The notes beneath the pieces were generated by a model, which was given only the letters and a program-made list of their open reading frames with translations, made no database searches and was not told the origin of the DNA. The translations under genes were made by a program, and so were the position numbers. A stretch of DNA of 64,000 bases from Bradyrhizobium diazoefficiens USDA 110. Lineage in GTDB: Bacteria > Pseudomonadota > Alphaproteobacteria > Rhizobiales > Xanthobacteraceae. The stretch lies in the NCBI RefSeq assembly GCF_000011365.1, contig NC_004463.1, forward strand, positions 4,574,001 through 4,638,000, written 5' to 3'. This document shows positions 42,488 through 51,204 of the stretch, in pieces (position 1 is the first letter of the stretch; each line of letters starts with the position of its first letter).

Positions 42488-43258
42488 ATGCGAAATATCC
42501 TTCTCTCAGCCGCCACTGTACTCCTGGCCGGATCGACGTTGGTCGGCTCCGCCCAATCCGCCGAACTGCCCAAGGGAGCAGCGCACAACATCGTGCTCGT
42601 GCACGGCGCTTTCGTGGACCAGACGAGCTGGCAGCCGGTTGCCGATATTCTCACGAAGAAAGGCTACAACGTCACGCTCGTGGAAAATCCGCTCACCTCG
42701 CTCGTCGCTGACGTCGATGTCACCAAGCAGGCGCTGGCGAAACAGGACGGCAGGACCGTTCTGGTCGGCCACTCCTGGGGCGGTATGGTGATCACGCAAG
42801 CCGGCAACGATCCCAAGGTTTCGGCGCTGGTCTATGTGTCCGCCTTCGCGCCGGAGGTCGGCGAATCCCTGGCGTCGCTGGCAAAGGCCGGCCCGCCGAC
42901 CGAAGGCGGCAACGCGATCCATCCCGACGCGAAGGGCAATCTGTACATCGATCCCAAGATTTTTCCGTCGGCCGTCGCGGCTGACCTTCCTCCGGAGATC
43001 GCTGAGCACCTGGCCAACTCGCAGCTTCCGTTGAATCACGTTGCGTTCGAAGCCCCCGTCAGCATTGCGGCCTGGCACGACAAGCCGACGTTCGATGTCA
43101 TCACCACGAAGGACAAAGTCATCGCGCCCGAGGCCCAGAAATTCTTCGCGACAAGGATGAAGGCTCAGACGACGGAAGTCGCCGGCAGCCATGCCTCGCT
43201 TGTCGTGCATGCGAAGGTGGTCGCTGAGGTGATCGAAAAGGCCGCGCTCGTGAAGTGA
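42488..43258 (+). CDS. Secreted alpha/beta hydrolase
   Basis: 256 residues with a signal peptide (MRNILLSAATVLLAGSTLVGSAQSA). VLVHGAFVDQTSWQPVADIL gives the oxyanion region, VLVGHSWGGMVI holds the nucleophile Ser (about residue 97), and the His is in AGSHASLVVHAKVV. It matches the esterase/lipase-like hydrolases frequently paired with AraC regulators. The substrate is unknown. A 10-bp hairpin follows the stop. Confidence 0.88.
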   Translation: MRNILLSAATVLLAGSTLVGSAQSAELPKGAAHNIVLVHGAFVDQTSWQPVADILTKKGYNVTLVENPLTSLVADVDVTKQALAKQDGRTVLVGHSWGGMVITQAGNDPKVSALVYVSAFAPEVGESLASLAKAGPPTEGGNAIHPDAKGNLYIDPKIFPSAVAADLPPEIAEHLANSQLPLNHVAFEAPVSIAAWHDKPTFDVITTKDKVIAPEAQKFFATRMKAQTTEVAGSHASLVVHAKVVAEVIEKAALVK

Positions 43259-43266
43259 CGGTACGA

Positions 43267-43290
43267 CTCCCGGCGCAGTCGCGCCGGGAG
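43267..43290 (+). terminator. Hairpin after the secreted hydrolase gene
   Basis: CTCCCGGCGC (43267-43276) pairs exactly with GCGCCGGGAG (43281-43290) around AGTC, 8 bp after the stop. No T-run follows, so termination strength is uncertain. Confidence 0.55.
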
Positions 43291-43320
43291 CGCCCACGCT
43301 CGCAGAGCGCCTGCAAGGGC

Positions 43321-43431
43321 GGCTTCTCCGGGACCTGCACGGCGGATAGCGGCGAGCTCGAAGGCATCGCGCTCGCCGGCAAGCGCAGCTTGCGACTGGC
43401 GGCCTCGCTCAAGCTGATGCGAAGGGCCTGA
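43321..43431 (+). pseudogene. Direct repeat C: detached 3' end of a GrlR-like gene
   Basis: The 37 codons including stop encode the same last 36 residues as the intact gene ending at 38987, from GFSGTC to LMRRA. All base changes within codons are synonymous, and the stop is TGA instead of TAG. It has no start region and is preceded directly by the hairpin of the hydrolase gene. Such a fragment is what remains distal to an insertion at the 3' end of a gene. Confidence 0.85.
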
Positions 43432-43492
43432 GGGGCCGCATGTGCCTCGCGAAGCTCGCAATAAAAACGTGCGAATTTGCAAAGACGCCAAG

Positions 43493-43511
43493 ATGTGACT
43501 GACTGTCACAT
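43493..43511. promoter_or_regulatory. Palindrome upstream of the STAND regulator gene
   Basis: ATGTGAC and GTCACAT are exact 7-bp arms around TGACT. The inner TGTGA...TCACA resembles a CRP-type site but with a 7-bp spacer instead of 6. It lies 130 bp before the regulator start and could serve autoregulation. Confidence 0.45.
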
Positions 43512-43640
43512 GGAAGAAGCGCTCGCGGCACTGCGATGATTTGAAAGCAGTGCGTCAACTGCTGCCCACTGCCGATTGACGCGCAGGATTGCGAGGCGAG
43601 CGGCTATTCCTGTGCACGAAAGCTCAAGGAAAGGCCTGTT

Positions 43641-46475
43641 ATGGTCATGAGCATCGACTCTGCCGAAAGTTCCGATGCGGAAGTATTCTTCGGTCGCTTC
43701 CAACTGGACAAGCGTCGTCGGCAACTCCTGAAGGATGGAGTTGAAGTTCGGATCGGCTCGCGCGGTTTCGACATACTGATTGCGCTGACCGAGCGCGCCG
43801 GCGAACTCGTCAGCAAACGCGACCTCCTATTCTCCGTGTGGCGTGACGTTGTCGTCGACGAGGCCGTCTTGAGAGTGCACGTGGCCTCCCTTCGCCGGGC
43901 CTTGGGCGAAGGTCAGGATGGCGCGCGCTACATCGTCACTGTTTCCGGTCGGGGCTATAGTTTTGTGGCTCCGATCGAGCGCAAACGTGGCAATGGGCTT
44001 GCATCTTCTGGATACGTTCCGCCCCCCAGGCATGGACGCCAATTCCCGTCGATCCCCAGATTGTTCGTTGGACGGGACGAAGTCGTCGACGACCTCTGTA
44101 CGCTCATCGTGAAGCAGCGTTTTGTCAGCGTCGTTGGAGCTGGCGGTATCGGCAAGACTACCGTGGCCGGGGCTATCATTCGCCGGCTACAAGCCGAATT
44201 TGGCGATGAAGGCGCCGTTTTTGTCGATTTGGGCGCGGTTGACGAACCTGGCCTAGTCGCTGGGGCGGTTCTCTCCGCGGTCGGCTGCCCGCTCGGAGGA
44301 GCCGAGCCCCTTGCGGAACTTCTGGGGTTCGTTGCCGGTAAGCGAATTCTAATCGTGCTGGATAGTTGCGAACATCTTCTCGATGCGGCCTCGCATTTGG
44401 CCAGCCAACTGTTTCAGTGTACTTCCGGCGTTTGTCTGCTTGTCACGTCGAGGGAAGCATTGAACGTCGAGGGCGAGATTGTGCACCTTCTCAGCCCTCT
44501 TGCTTGCCCAATCGACGACGTTCCGAGCGCCGCGGATGCCATGGCGACCCCGGCAGTGAGGCTGTTTATGGATAGAGCCTCATCCGCTGGTTTCGAGGGG
44601 GCGCTGAATGACGCTGATGCGCCGGTCGTTTCTGAAATATGTCGCCGTACCGATGGCATCGCGCTGGCGATCGAACTGGTCGCCAGCCGAGTGGGGACCT
44701 ATGGCCTTCGGGGTGTTGCGGGTCTGCTGGCCAGCCATATGGAGCTGTCACTGACAGGCCAGCGAAACGCTGTCCCACGACACCGCACGCTCCAGGCGAT
44801 GCTCGATTGGAGCTTCAGGTTGCTTGCCGAAAGCGAACAGCGTGTTCTTTCCCATCTTTCCATATTTGTCGGTCTGTTCACGATTGAGGCTGCCTGCTCC
44901 GTTGCCGGAAGTGGGGAGCGAAAAAGCGCCGAAGTCGAGATCGCGATTGCGAGGTTGGTGGACAAATCGCTCGTCTGGGTTCATCTGGTCGGTGATACCG
45001 TGTTCTATCGTTTACCCGATGTGACGCGCACGTATGCTGCGGCCAAGCTCGTGGAAATCGGGGAGGCTGAACTGGTTTCCCTGCGCCACGCGCTCTATTT
45101 CGGTGCTTTTTTCAAGGCAATCGCGCTCGAGCAGGGGGCTTACGCTGACATCGGACGTTATTCGCCTCACATCGGAAACGTGCGGAAGGCACTCGAGTGG
45201 AGCTTCTCAAAAGAGGATCGCTCGATCGGCATCGAGCTTGCCGCAGATTCCGCTCCTTTGTTTCTCGGTCTGTGGTTGCTGGTCGAGTGCCGGCGTTGGT
45301 CGGGGTTGGCACTGAAAGCGATTGCGAATTTCGGCCGACTCTCGCATCGAGAGGCACGCTTGCAGGAGGCATATGCAGTCTCGTCACTGCATACCTTGGG
45401 TAATACGACCGAAGTTCAGGCCGCCATACGGCGCGGGCTGGCACTTCACGAGGCGAGCGAAGAAGCATTGCCACAGCTGCGACTGTTGGCCGGACTCAAC
45501 CTTTTCCTCACAAGGCTCGGCGACTTTGAAGGAGCATTGGCTGCAGCGACGAGATGCAGAACTGTAGCCGAGCTAAGCGGTTCATTGAGCGACAGAATTA
45601 TCGCCGAATGGATGCTGGCGGCGGCTTGCCACCTCGCTGGCGATCAAGTCGCCGCGGTGGCGCATTGCAAGTGCGGTTTCGAGCTGGAGACGTCAATTGG
45701 TCGGCTCGACATCAATCTGTTTGGATATGATCACCGTCTGCGCGCCGAGATCGCACTGGCACGTTCTCTATGGTTGCTGGGCTCCCGCAAGCAAGCTCGC
45801 AAGCAGGCGCTTGAGGCGATGAACGAGGCAGCTCGGTTGGCCCCGGCGGCGAACTATTGCATGGCGGTGGTCCACTCCGTCCCGGCGCTGCTGTGGAGCG
45901 GGAACACCGGTGACGTTGCCGACCATGTCGATCGTGCAATCTCACTGGCTGAGAAGCATTCTCTCCGAGGTCATGCAGCAGCCGCTCAGGCTCTGAGGGG
46001 AGAGTGGCTTTTCATGAGCGGGAGGCCCGCCGACGGCGTCGAGGCGCTGCGCCAGGCGCTGAGAGGGCTCCACCGTGAGCAACTTCACATGGTCATACCG
46101 GCGGCATCCCGCGCGCTCGCCGATGGACTTGCTCGAAGCGGAAGGTATGACGAGGCGCGCGAGACCATTCAATCGGCAATTCTATTTGCGGAGCGGATGC
46201 GCCAGACGTTCTGGATGCCGGAATTGCTACGCACGCAGGCGCAAATCATCCTGACGAGCCCAAATCCCGACCGCAAGGCAGCAGAGCTGGCGCTTCGGCG
46301 ATCGATGGATAGTGCAAGAAGCCAACGAGCATCAGGGTGGGAGCTGAAGGCCGCTGTTCCGCTGGCGCGGTCAATGAAAAATCGAGGCAGAGGAGCTGAT
46401 GCGCACGCGCTGCTTCAACGGGTCTTCGAGGCACGTCCAGAAGTATCGAGGTCGACTGCCCGTCCCTTGCATTGA
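43641..46475 (+). CDS. Winged-helix DNA-binding protein with STAND/NB-ARC-type ATPase and helical repeats
   Basis: 944 residues. Residues about 15-110 form an OmpR-type winged helix (FGRFQLDKRRRQLLKDGVEV, RVHVASLRRALGEG, SGRGYSFVAPI). The ATPase follows, with Walker A GAGGIGKTT near residue 168 and Walker B RILIVLDSCEHL near 240, then an LSGxx-like helical domain with ETxxLDWSF-type RTLQAMLDWSFRLL. The C-terminal about 450 residues are TPR-like helices. STAND proteins are ATP-driven switches that respond to a ligand at the repeat domain. Codon use is less GC-rich than in neighbours. The SDR gene 150 bp downstream may be its target. Confidence 0.87.
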   Translation: MVMSIDSAESSDAEVFFGRFQLDKRRRQLLKDGVEVRIGSRGFDILIALTERAGELVSKRDLLFSVWRDVVVDEAVLRVHVASLRRALGEGQDGARYIVTVSGRGYSFVAPIERKRGNGLASSGYVPPPRHGRQFPSIPRLFVGRDEVVDDLCTLIVKQRFVSVVGAGGIGKTTVAGAIIRRLQAEFGDEGAVFVDLGAVDEPGLVAGAVLSAVGCPLGGAEPLAELLGFVAGKRILIVLDSCEHLLDAASHLASQLFQCTSGVCLLVTSREALNVEGEIVHLLSPLACPIDDVPSAADAMATPAVRLFMDRASSAGFEGALNDADAPVVSEICRRTDGIALAIELVASRVGTYGLRGVAGLLASHMELSLTGQRNAVPRHRTLQAMLDWSFRLLAESEQRVLSHLSIFVGLFTIEAACSVAGSGERKSAEVEIAIARLVDKSLVWVHLVGDTVFYRLPDVTRTYAAAKLVEIGEAELVSLRHALYFGAFFKAIALEQGAYADIGRYSPHIGNVRKALEWSFSKEDRSIGIELAADSAPLFLGLWLLVECRRWSGLALKAIANFGRLSHREARLQEAYAVSSLHTLGNTTEVQAAIRRGLALHEASEEALPQLRLLAGLNLFLTRLGDFEGALAAATRCRTVAELSGSLSDRIIAEWMLAAACHLAGDQVAAVAHCKCGFELETSIGRLDINLFGYDHRLRAEIALARSLWLLGSRKQARKQALEAMNEAARLAPAANYCMAVVHSVPALLWSGNTGDVADHVDRAISLAEKHSLRGHAAAAQALRGEWLFMSGRPADGVEALRQALRGLHREQLHMVIPAASRALADGLARSGRYDEARETIQSAILFAERMRQTFWMPELLRTQAQIILTSPNPDRKAAELALRRSMDSARSQRASGWELKAAVPLARSMKNRGRGADAHALLQRVFEARPEVSRSTARPLH

Positions 46476-46625
46476 GCGCTTCGGGTGCAAGATGTCGATC
46501 TGGCCAGTCTCCAGGTGACCCGGCAGACGTCAGAATTTTTCATTTTCTAACAGCTTCTAACGCGCGCCGCGCTTCGGAGCGGCGGTAGCGTCAATCTCCC
46601 GGATTGGGGTTATCAGGAGAGCGTG

Positions 46626-47387
46626 ATGAAGCAGCGGGGAAGAATTGCGTTGGTCACCGGCGGAAGCCGAGGCCTCGGGCGAAACACGGTGCTCAATCTC
46701 GCACGGCGAGGCGTCGATGTCATGTTCACCTACCATTCGGCCGTCGCCGAGGCCGAAATGGTCACGCGAGAGGTCGAGCAAATGGGGCGCAGAGCGAGGG
46801 CCTTGCAACTCGACGTCGGACGAACGAGTACATTCGAAACCTTCGTCTCGCAAGTTCGAGAGGCACTGGGCGAAATTGGCGCGATCCGTTTCGACTATCT
46901 CGTCAACAATGCCGGTATTTCCCACCATAATTCACTTGAGAAGACGACCGAAGCAGAGCTCGACGACATATACCGAGTGAACTTCAAAGGCGTCTTCTTT
47001 CTCACCCAAAAATTGCTTCCATTGATGAATGACGGTGGCCGGATCGTGAACCTCTCGAGCGGGCTCGCACGGATCATCATTCCCGGAAGCGGTCCCTACG
47101 GCGCGCTGAAGGCCGCAATCGATGTGTTGACCCGCTACCAGGCAAAGGAATTCGCCCCTCGCGGGATTGCCGTCAACGCGGTGGCTCCAGGTGCGGTACA
47201 GACAGATTTCAGCGGAGGGATGGTCCGGGACAATCCGGAACTTAACAAGCAGGTTGCCGGGATGACGGCCCTTGGCCGGGCTGGCGTTCCCGATGACATC
47301 GGCCCGATGATCGCATCGTTGCTGTCTGACGATAATCGCTGGGTCAATGCGCAGCGGATCGAGGTTTCTGGAGGCATGGCGATTTAG
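46626..47387 (+). CDS. Short-chain dehydrogenase/reductase (FabG-like)
   Basis: 253 residues from ATG 46626, with AGGAGA upstream; an adjacent GTG at 46623 is possible. Complete SDR signature: TGGSRGLG cofactor loop, NNAG, catalytic Ser in VNLSSGLA, YGALK for Tyr and Lys, and a PGAVQTDFSG substrate loop. It reduces a carbonyl compound with NAD(P)H; the substrate is unknown. It follows the STAND regulator on the same strand and, like it, is less GC-rich than the core genes, suggesting they were acquired together. Confidence 0.9.
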   Translation: MKQRGRIALVTGGSRGLGRNTVLNLARRGVDVMFTYHSAVAEAEMVTREVEQMGRRARALQLDVGRTSTFETFVSQVREALGEIGAIRFDYLVNNAGISHHNSLEKTTEAELDDIYRVNFKGVFFLTQKLLPLMNDGGRIVNLSSGLARIIIPGSGPYGALKAAIDVLTRYQAKEFAPRGIAVNAVAPGAVQTDFSGGMVRDNPELNKQVAGMTALGRAGVPDDIGPMIASLLSDDNRWVNAQRIEVSGGMAI

Positions 47388-47556
47388 CCTGCCAGGAGGC
47401 GCAGACGGTCGCCCCGACCGGCTCCTGCTGCGGTCCCGGCCCTGCCATGCAATATTTAGCCGCTGGCAACCGGTGCCTCCGGGCCCTGCCGGGCTTCCCC
47501 TGGGAGCCGGCATGGCCTATGACGCTGCAACGCAAAATTCCCCCCAAAAAGACCTC

Positions 47557-49179
47557 ATGATCCGCCTCGACAACGTCAGCAAGCAAGCCGGCCACCAGAT
47601 CCTGTTCATTGAAGCCTCCGCCGCCCTCAACAAGGGCGAGAAGATCGGTCTCGTCGGGCCGAACGGCGCCGGCAAGACCACCCTGTTCCGGATGATCGCC
47701 GGCGAGGAACTGCCCGACGAGGGACAGGTCTCGACCGATCGCGGCATCACCATCGGCTATTTCAACCAGGACGTCGGCGAGATGTCCGGCCGCAGCGCCG
47801 TGGCCGAGGTCATGAATGGCGCTGGTCCCGTCAGCGAGGTCGCAGCCGAGCTGCGCCAGCTCGAGGCTGACATGGCCGACCCCGACAAGGCCGACCAGAT
47901 GGACGAGATCATCGCGCGTTATGGCGAGGTGCAGCACGCCTTCGAGGAGCTCGACGGCTACGCGCTCGACGGCCGTGCGCGCGAGGCGCTGTCCGGTCTC
48001 GGCTTCAGCCAGGAGATGATGGACGGCGACGTCGGCAAGCTCTCGGGCGGCTGGAAGATGCGCGTGGCGCTCGCTCGCATCCTCTTGATGCGCCCCGACG
48101 TCATGCTGCTGGACGAGCCGAGCAACCATCTCGATCTGGAAAGCCTGATCTGGCTGGAAAAATTCCTGCACGATTACGAAGGCACGTTGCTGATGACCTC
48201 GCATGACCGCGAGTTCATCAACCGTGTGATCTCCAAGGTGATCGAGATCGATTCCGGCTCGCTCACGACCTATACCGGCGACTACGAGTTCTACGAGCAG
48301 CAGCGCGCGCTGAACGAGAAGCAGCAGCAGGCGCAGTTCGAGCGCCAGCAGGCGATGCTCGCCAAGGAGATCAAGTTCATCGAGCGCTTCAAGGCGCGTG
48401 CCTCGCATGCCGCGCAGGTGCAGAGCCGGGTGAAGAAGCTCGACAAGATCGAGCGGGTCGAGCCGCCGCGCCGCCGCCAGAGCATCGCGTTCGATTTTCC
48501 GCCGGCACCGCGCTCGGGCGAGGACGTCGTGGCGCTCAAGAGCGTCCACAAGGGCTATGGCAGCAAGCGCATCTATGACGGCCTCGATTTCATGATCCGC
48601 CGCAGGGAACGCTGGTGCGTGATGGGCGTCAACGGCGCCGGCAAGTCGACGCTGCTCAAGCTCGTCGCGGGTGCGAGCGAGCCGGACCAGGGGACGGTGG
48701 CGGTCGGCGGCAGCGTCAAGATGGGCTATTTCGCCCAGCACGCGATGGACCTGCTCGACGGCGAGCGCACCGTGTTCCAGTCGCTGGAGGACGCGTTTCC
48801 GACCGCGGGGCAGGGCTCGTTGCGCGCGCTCGCCGGCTGCTTCGGCTTCTCCGGCGACGACGTCGAGAAGCGCTGCCGCGTGCTCTCGGGCGGCGAGAAG
48901 GCGCGCCTCGTGATGGCGAAGATGCTGTTCGATCCGCCGAACTTCCTGGTGCTGGACGAGCCGACCAACCATCTCGACCTCGCCACCAAGGAGATGCTGA
49001 TCACGGCGCTGTCGGATTTCGAAGGCACCATGCTGTTCGTCTCGCACGACCGGCATTTCCTGGCGACGCTGTCGAACCGCGTGCTCGAGCTGACGCCCGA
49101 GGGCATCCACCAGTTTGGCGGCGGCTACACCGAATATGTCGCGAGGACTGGGCAGGAAGCGCCGGGGTTGCGGAGCTAG
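47557..49179 (+). CDS. ABC-F family ATPase (ribosome-associated type)
   Basis: 540 residues from MIRLDNVSKQAGHQ at 47557; the open frame upstream continues into the SDR end in another frame and is ignored. Two ABC domains are present: Walker A GPNGAGKTT and GVNGAGKST, signatures KLSGGWKMRVALAR and VLSGGEKARLVMAK, Walker B MLLDEPSNHLD and LVLDEPTNHLD. Between them lies a charged helical linker (ALNEKQQQAQFERQQAML). No membrane domain. ABC-F proteins act on ribosomes, in translation control or antibiotic protection. The subfamily cannot be fixed by eye. Confidence 0.93.
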   Translation: MIRLDNVSKQAGHQILFIEASAALNKGEKIGLVGPNGAGKTTLFRMIAGEELPDEGQVSTDRGITIGYFNQDVGEMSGRSAVAEVMNGAGPVSEVAAELRQLEADMADPDKADQMDEIIARYGEVQHAFEELDGYALDGRAREALSGLGFSQEMMDGDVGKLSGGWKMRVALARILLMRPDVMLLDEPSNHLDLESLIWLEKFLHDYEGTLLMTSHDREFINRVISKVIEIDSGSLTTYTGDYEFYEQQRALNEKQQQAQFERQQAMLAKEIKFIERFKARASHAAQVQSRVKKLDKIERVEPPRRRQSIAFDFPPAPRSGEDVVALKSVHKGYGSKRIYDGLDFMIRRRERWCVMGVNGAGKSTLLKLVAGASEPDQGTVAVGGSVKMGYFAQHAMDLLDGERTVFQSLEDAFPTAGQGSLRALAGCFGFSGDDVEKRCRVLSGGEKARLVMAKMLFDPPNFLVLDEPTNHLDLATKEMLITALSDFEGTMLFVSHDRHFLATLSNRVLELTPEGIHQFGGGYTEYVARTGQEAPGLRS

Positions 49180-50150
49180 TCTTTGCTCTTGCCGGCGATC
49201 GCCTCGATCTCGTTGGTCCAGATCCCGTCGGAATAGCCTTGCGGGAGCCGGGCGAACAACTCCGGCGTATCGATGCCGGAGGAGAACTCGCCGCCGGTGT
49301 AAGGGCCGAGCACGAAGACCGCGCTGTTGGCGCCGTTCATCCGAGCGAGGAAGCGATCCGGCCAACCCCATAGCCAGGGCGCGACATTGATCGGGACCAG
49401 CACCATCGCGTCGCGGCAGGCGGCCGGCATCAGGCCGGTCCAGCCATAGCCGATATAGCCGAGCAGGCAGCTCCGGATCGCTCCGCGTGATATCGTGCGG
49501 ACCTCCGGAGTGAGGCGACGGATCACCTCGATCGGCTCGTCACCGCCGTAGACCATGATCATCCGCCGTCGCTCGGCCGGCAGCGCGTTCAGCACGGCCG
49601 CGAGCTTCTCGCCCTCGTTGGCGTCGCGGCTCTTCACGTTGACGACGAGCCGCCGGTCTGGGAAGGCGGCAAACACGTCCGAGAGCGTCGGCATCATCCC
49701 GATGCCCTTGCCGCGAAACGGGAATGTCCTGCCGCCGTCGGCGGTGTAGCCATAGCCGATGTCGAGCGTTTTCAGCTCTGTCATGCTCTGCTCGCGCGTG
49801 ACGCCCTGGCCGTCGGTGCGGCAGTCGAGCGTCCAGTCGTGGAATACGGCGAACTCGCCGTCGGTGGTCGGGTGCACGTCGAGCTCGACCACGTCGGCGC
49901 CGGCCTCGAAGCTGGCTCGCATCGAGCGGAGGGTATTTTCGAGATAGTCGTGCGTCGGCGGCAACATCCGCGCAGCGGTGCAGGTGTCGTTCTTCACGTC
50001 GCGCTCGTCGAAGCGCTGCGCCATGCCGCGATGGGCGAGTAACACCGGCTTGCCGTCGCGGTGAGGCGCCAGAAGACTGGTGTTGTTGATGTAGACGCCG
50101 GCGGCGGCGGCGATCAGGACTGCCGTCGCAAATCCGAGTTTCCTGCGCAC
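49176..50150 (-). CDS. Membrane-anchored glycerophosphodiester phosphodiesterase (GDPD family)
   Basis: 324 residues from GTG 50150, with GGAAG upstream; an in-frame ATG at 50219 is less convincing. An N-terminal hydrophobic helix (LGFATAVLIAAAAGVYI) anchors or exports it. The TIM-barrel GDPD motifs are LLAHRGMAQ, LENTLRSMRASFEAGADVVELDVHPTTDGEFAVFHD, with the catalytic His pair and metal-binding E-x-D. It hydrolyses glycerophosphodiesters in the periplasm to glycerol-3-phosphate. Its stop codon overlaps that of the convergent ABC-F gene in a shared CTAG. Confidence 0.87.
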   Translation of the reverse strand: MRRKLGFATAVLIAAAAGVYINNTSLLAPHRDGKPVLLAHRGMAQRFDERDVKNDTCTAARMLPPTHDYLENTLRSMRASFEAGADVVELDVHPTTDGEFAVFHDWTLDCRTDGQGVTREQSMTELKTLDIGYGYTADGGRTFPFRGKGIGMMPTLSDVFAAFPDRRLVVNVKSRDANEGEKLAAVLNALPAERRRMIMVYGGDEPIEVIRRLTPEVRTISRGAIRSCLLGYIGYGWTGLMPAACRDAMVLVPINVAPWLWGWPDRFLARMNGANSAVFVLGPYTGGEFSSGIDTPELFARLPQGYSDGIWTNEIEAIAGKSKD

Positions 50151-50298
50151 TGTTTCTTCCCCAATTCCGAGATGATCGTCGGTGGCGTTTGGGGTTGATT
50201 TGCGGCGATCGTCACGCATAGGTGCCGGACGCGTTGCGCGGCTTGAACGGTCTTGTGCTGACCGCTACGCTCTCTGCAAAAAAGGGAGCAAAGCAACC

Positions 50299-51174
50299 AT
50301 GAAGCAACTCCGGATCGGCGACATCACCATCGACGCGGTGATCGAGCGGGAAGGGCCCTGGCGGCGGCCTCAGGACTTTTTCCCGGCTTACGATGAGGGC
50401 GTATTCAGGCGCCATCTGCCGACCATGGAGCCGGAGGTGTTCGACGCCGCGCGCGGCATGATGGTCATCACCTATCAGACGTTCGTCGTGCGCACGCCGC
50501 GCTACACGATCCTGGTGGATACCTGTACCGGCGAGGACAAGGGGCATCCGCCGCCGTTCGACTTTCCCGGCAAGGAGCGCTGGCGCAACGAACTGTTCGC
50601 GCTCGGCATCTCTTTCGAACAAATCGACTACGTCTTCTGCACGCACCTTCACATCGATCACACCGGCTGGAATACGACCCTGCGCGACGGCCGCTGGGTG
50701 CCGACGTTCCCGAATGCGAAATACGTCTTCCACAAGGGTGAGTATGCGGCCTGGGAGGCCGAGAACGCCAAGGGCAGCAACCCGCCCGGCACCGTCTTCC
50801 GCGACAATTGCCTGCCGATCGTCGAGGCCGGGCAGGCGCTGCTGGTGGACGATGATTACGCGCTCGATGACACCGTGACGCTGACGCCGACGCCGGGGCA
50901 TTCGCCCTGCCATTGCTGCGTCAACATCTTCTCGAAGGGCCAGCGCGCGGTGGTCGCGGGCGATCTCATGCATCACCAGATCCAGTGCCGTGAGCCGGAC
51001 TGGTCGGCGATGCCGGATTGGGATGCGAAACAGTCGGCGGTCTCGCGGCGAAAGTTCTTCGCCTCCGTCGCCGACACCGACACGCTGATCCTGCCGATCC
51101 ATTTTCCGGCGCCGACGGTCGGGCTGATCAAGCCGCTGGACGGGGCGTTCGACTACCGGTTCAAGCGGGAGTGA
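50299..51174 (+). CDS. Metallo-beta-lactamase-fold hydrolase
   Basis: 291 residues from ATG 50299. The metal motif THLHIDHTGWNT lies near residues 115-124, with further ligands in TPGHSPCHCC and VAGDLMHHQIQC and the final His in LPIHFPAPT. No signal peptide is seen. The fold resembles quorum-quenching lactonases (AHL-lactonase-like) and related esterases; the lactonase role is possible but not shown. Divergent from the GDPD gene across 148 bp. Confidence 0.88.
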   Translation: MKQLRIGDITIDAVIEREGPWRRPQDFFPAYDEGVFRRHLPTMEPEVFDAARGMMVITYQTFVVRTPRYTILVDTCTGEDKGHPPPFDFPGKERWRNELFALGISFEQIDYVFCTHLHIDHTGWNTTLRDGRWVPTFPNAKYVFHKGEYAAWEAENAKGSNPPGTVFRDNCLPIVEAGQALLVDDDYALDDTVTLTPTPGHSPCHCCVNIFSKGQRAVVAGDLMHHQIQCREPDWSAMPDWDAKQSAVSRRKFFASVADTDTLILPIHFPAPTVGLIKPLDGAFDYRFKRE

Positions 51175-51204
51175 TGGCGGCGAAACTCGTAAGCGCGTAG
51201 GCAG

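Noticed and set aside
38988..43640. Search for an integrase or transposase that could explain the repeats
   Set aside because: No frame with recombinase, DDE or serine-recombinase motifs was found on either strand, so no mobile-element gene is reported.
47344..49371. A 675-codon open frame on the minus strand
   Set aside because: It is antisense to the ABC-F gene, whose motifs are complete on the plus strand. The minus translation is a His/Arg/Leu-rich shadow.
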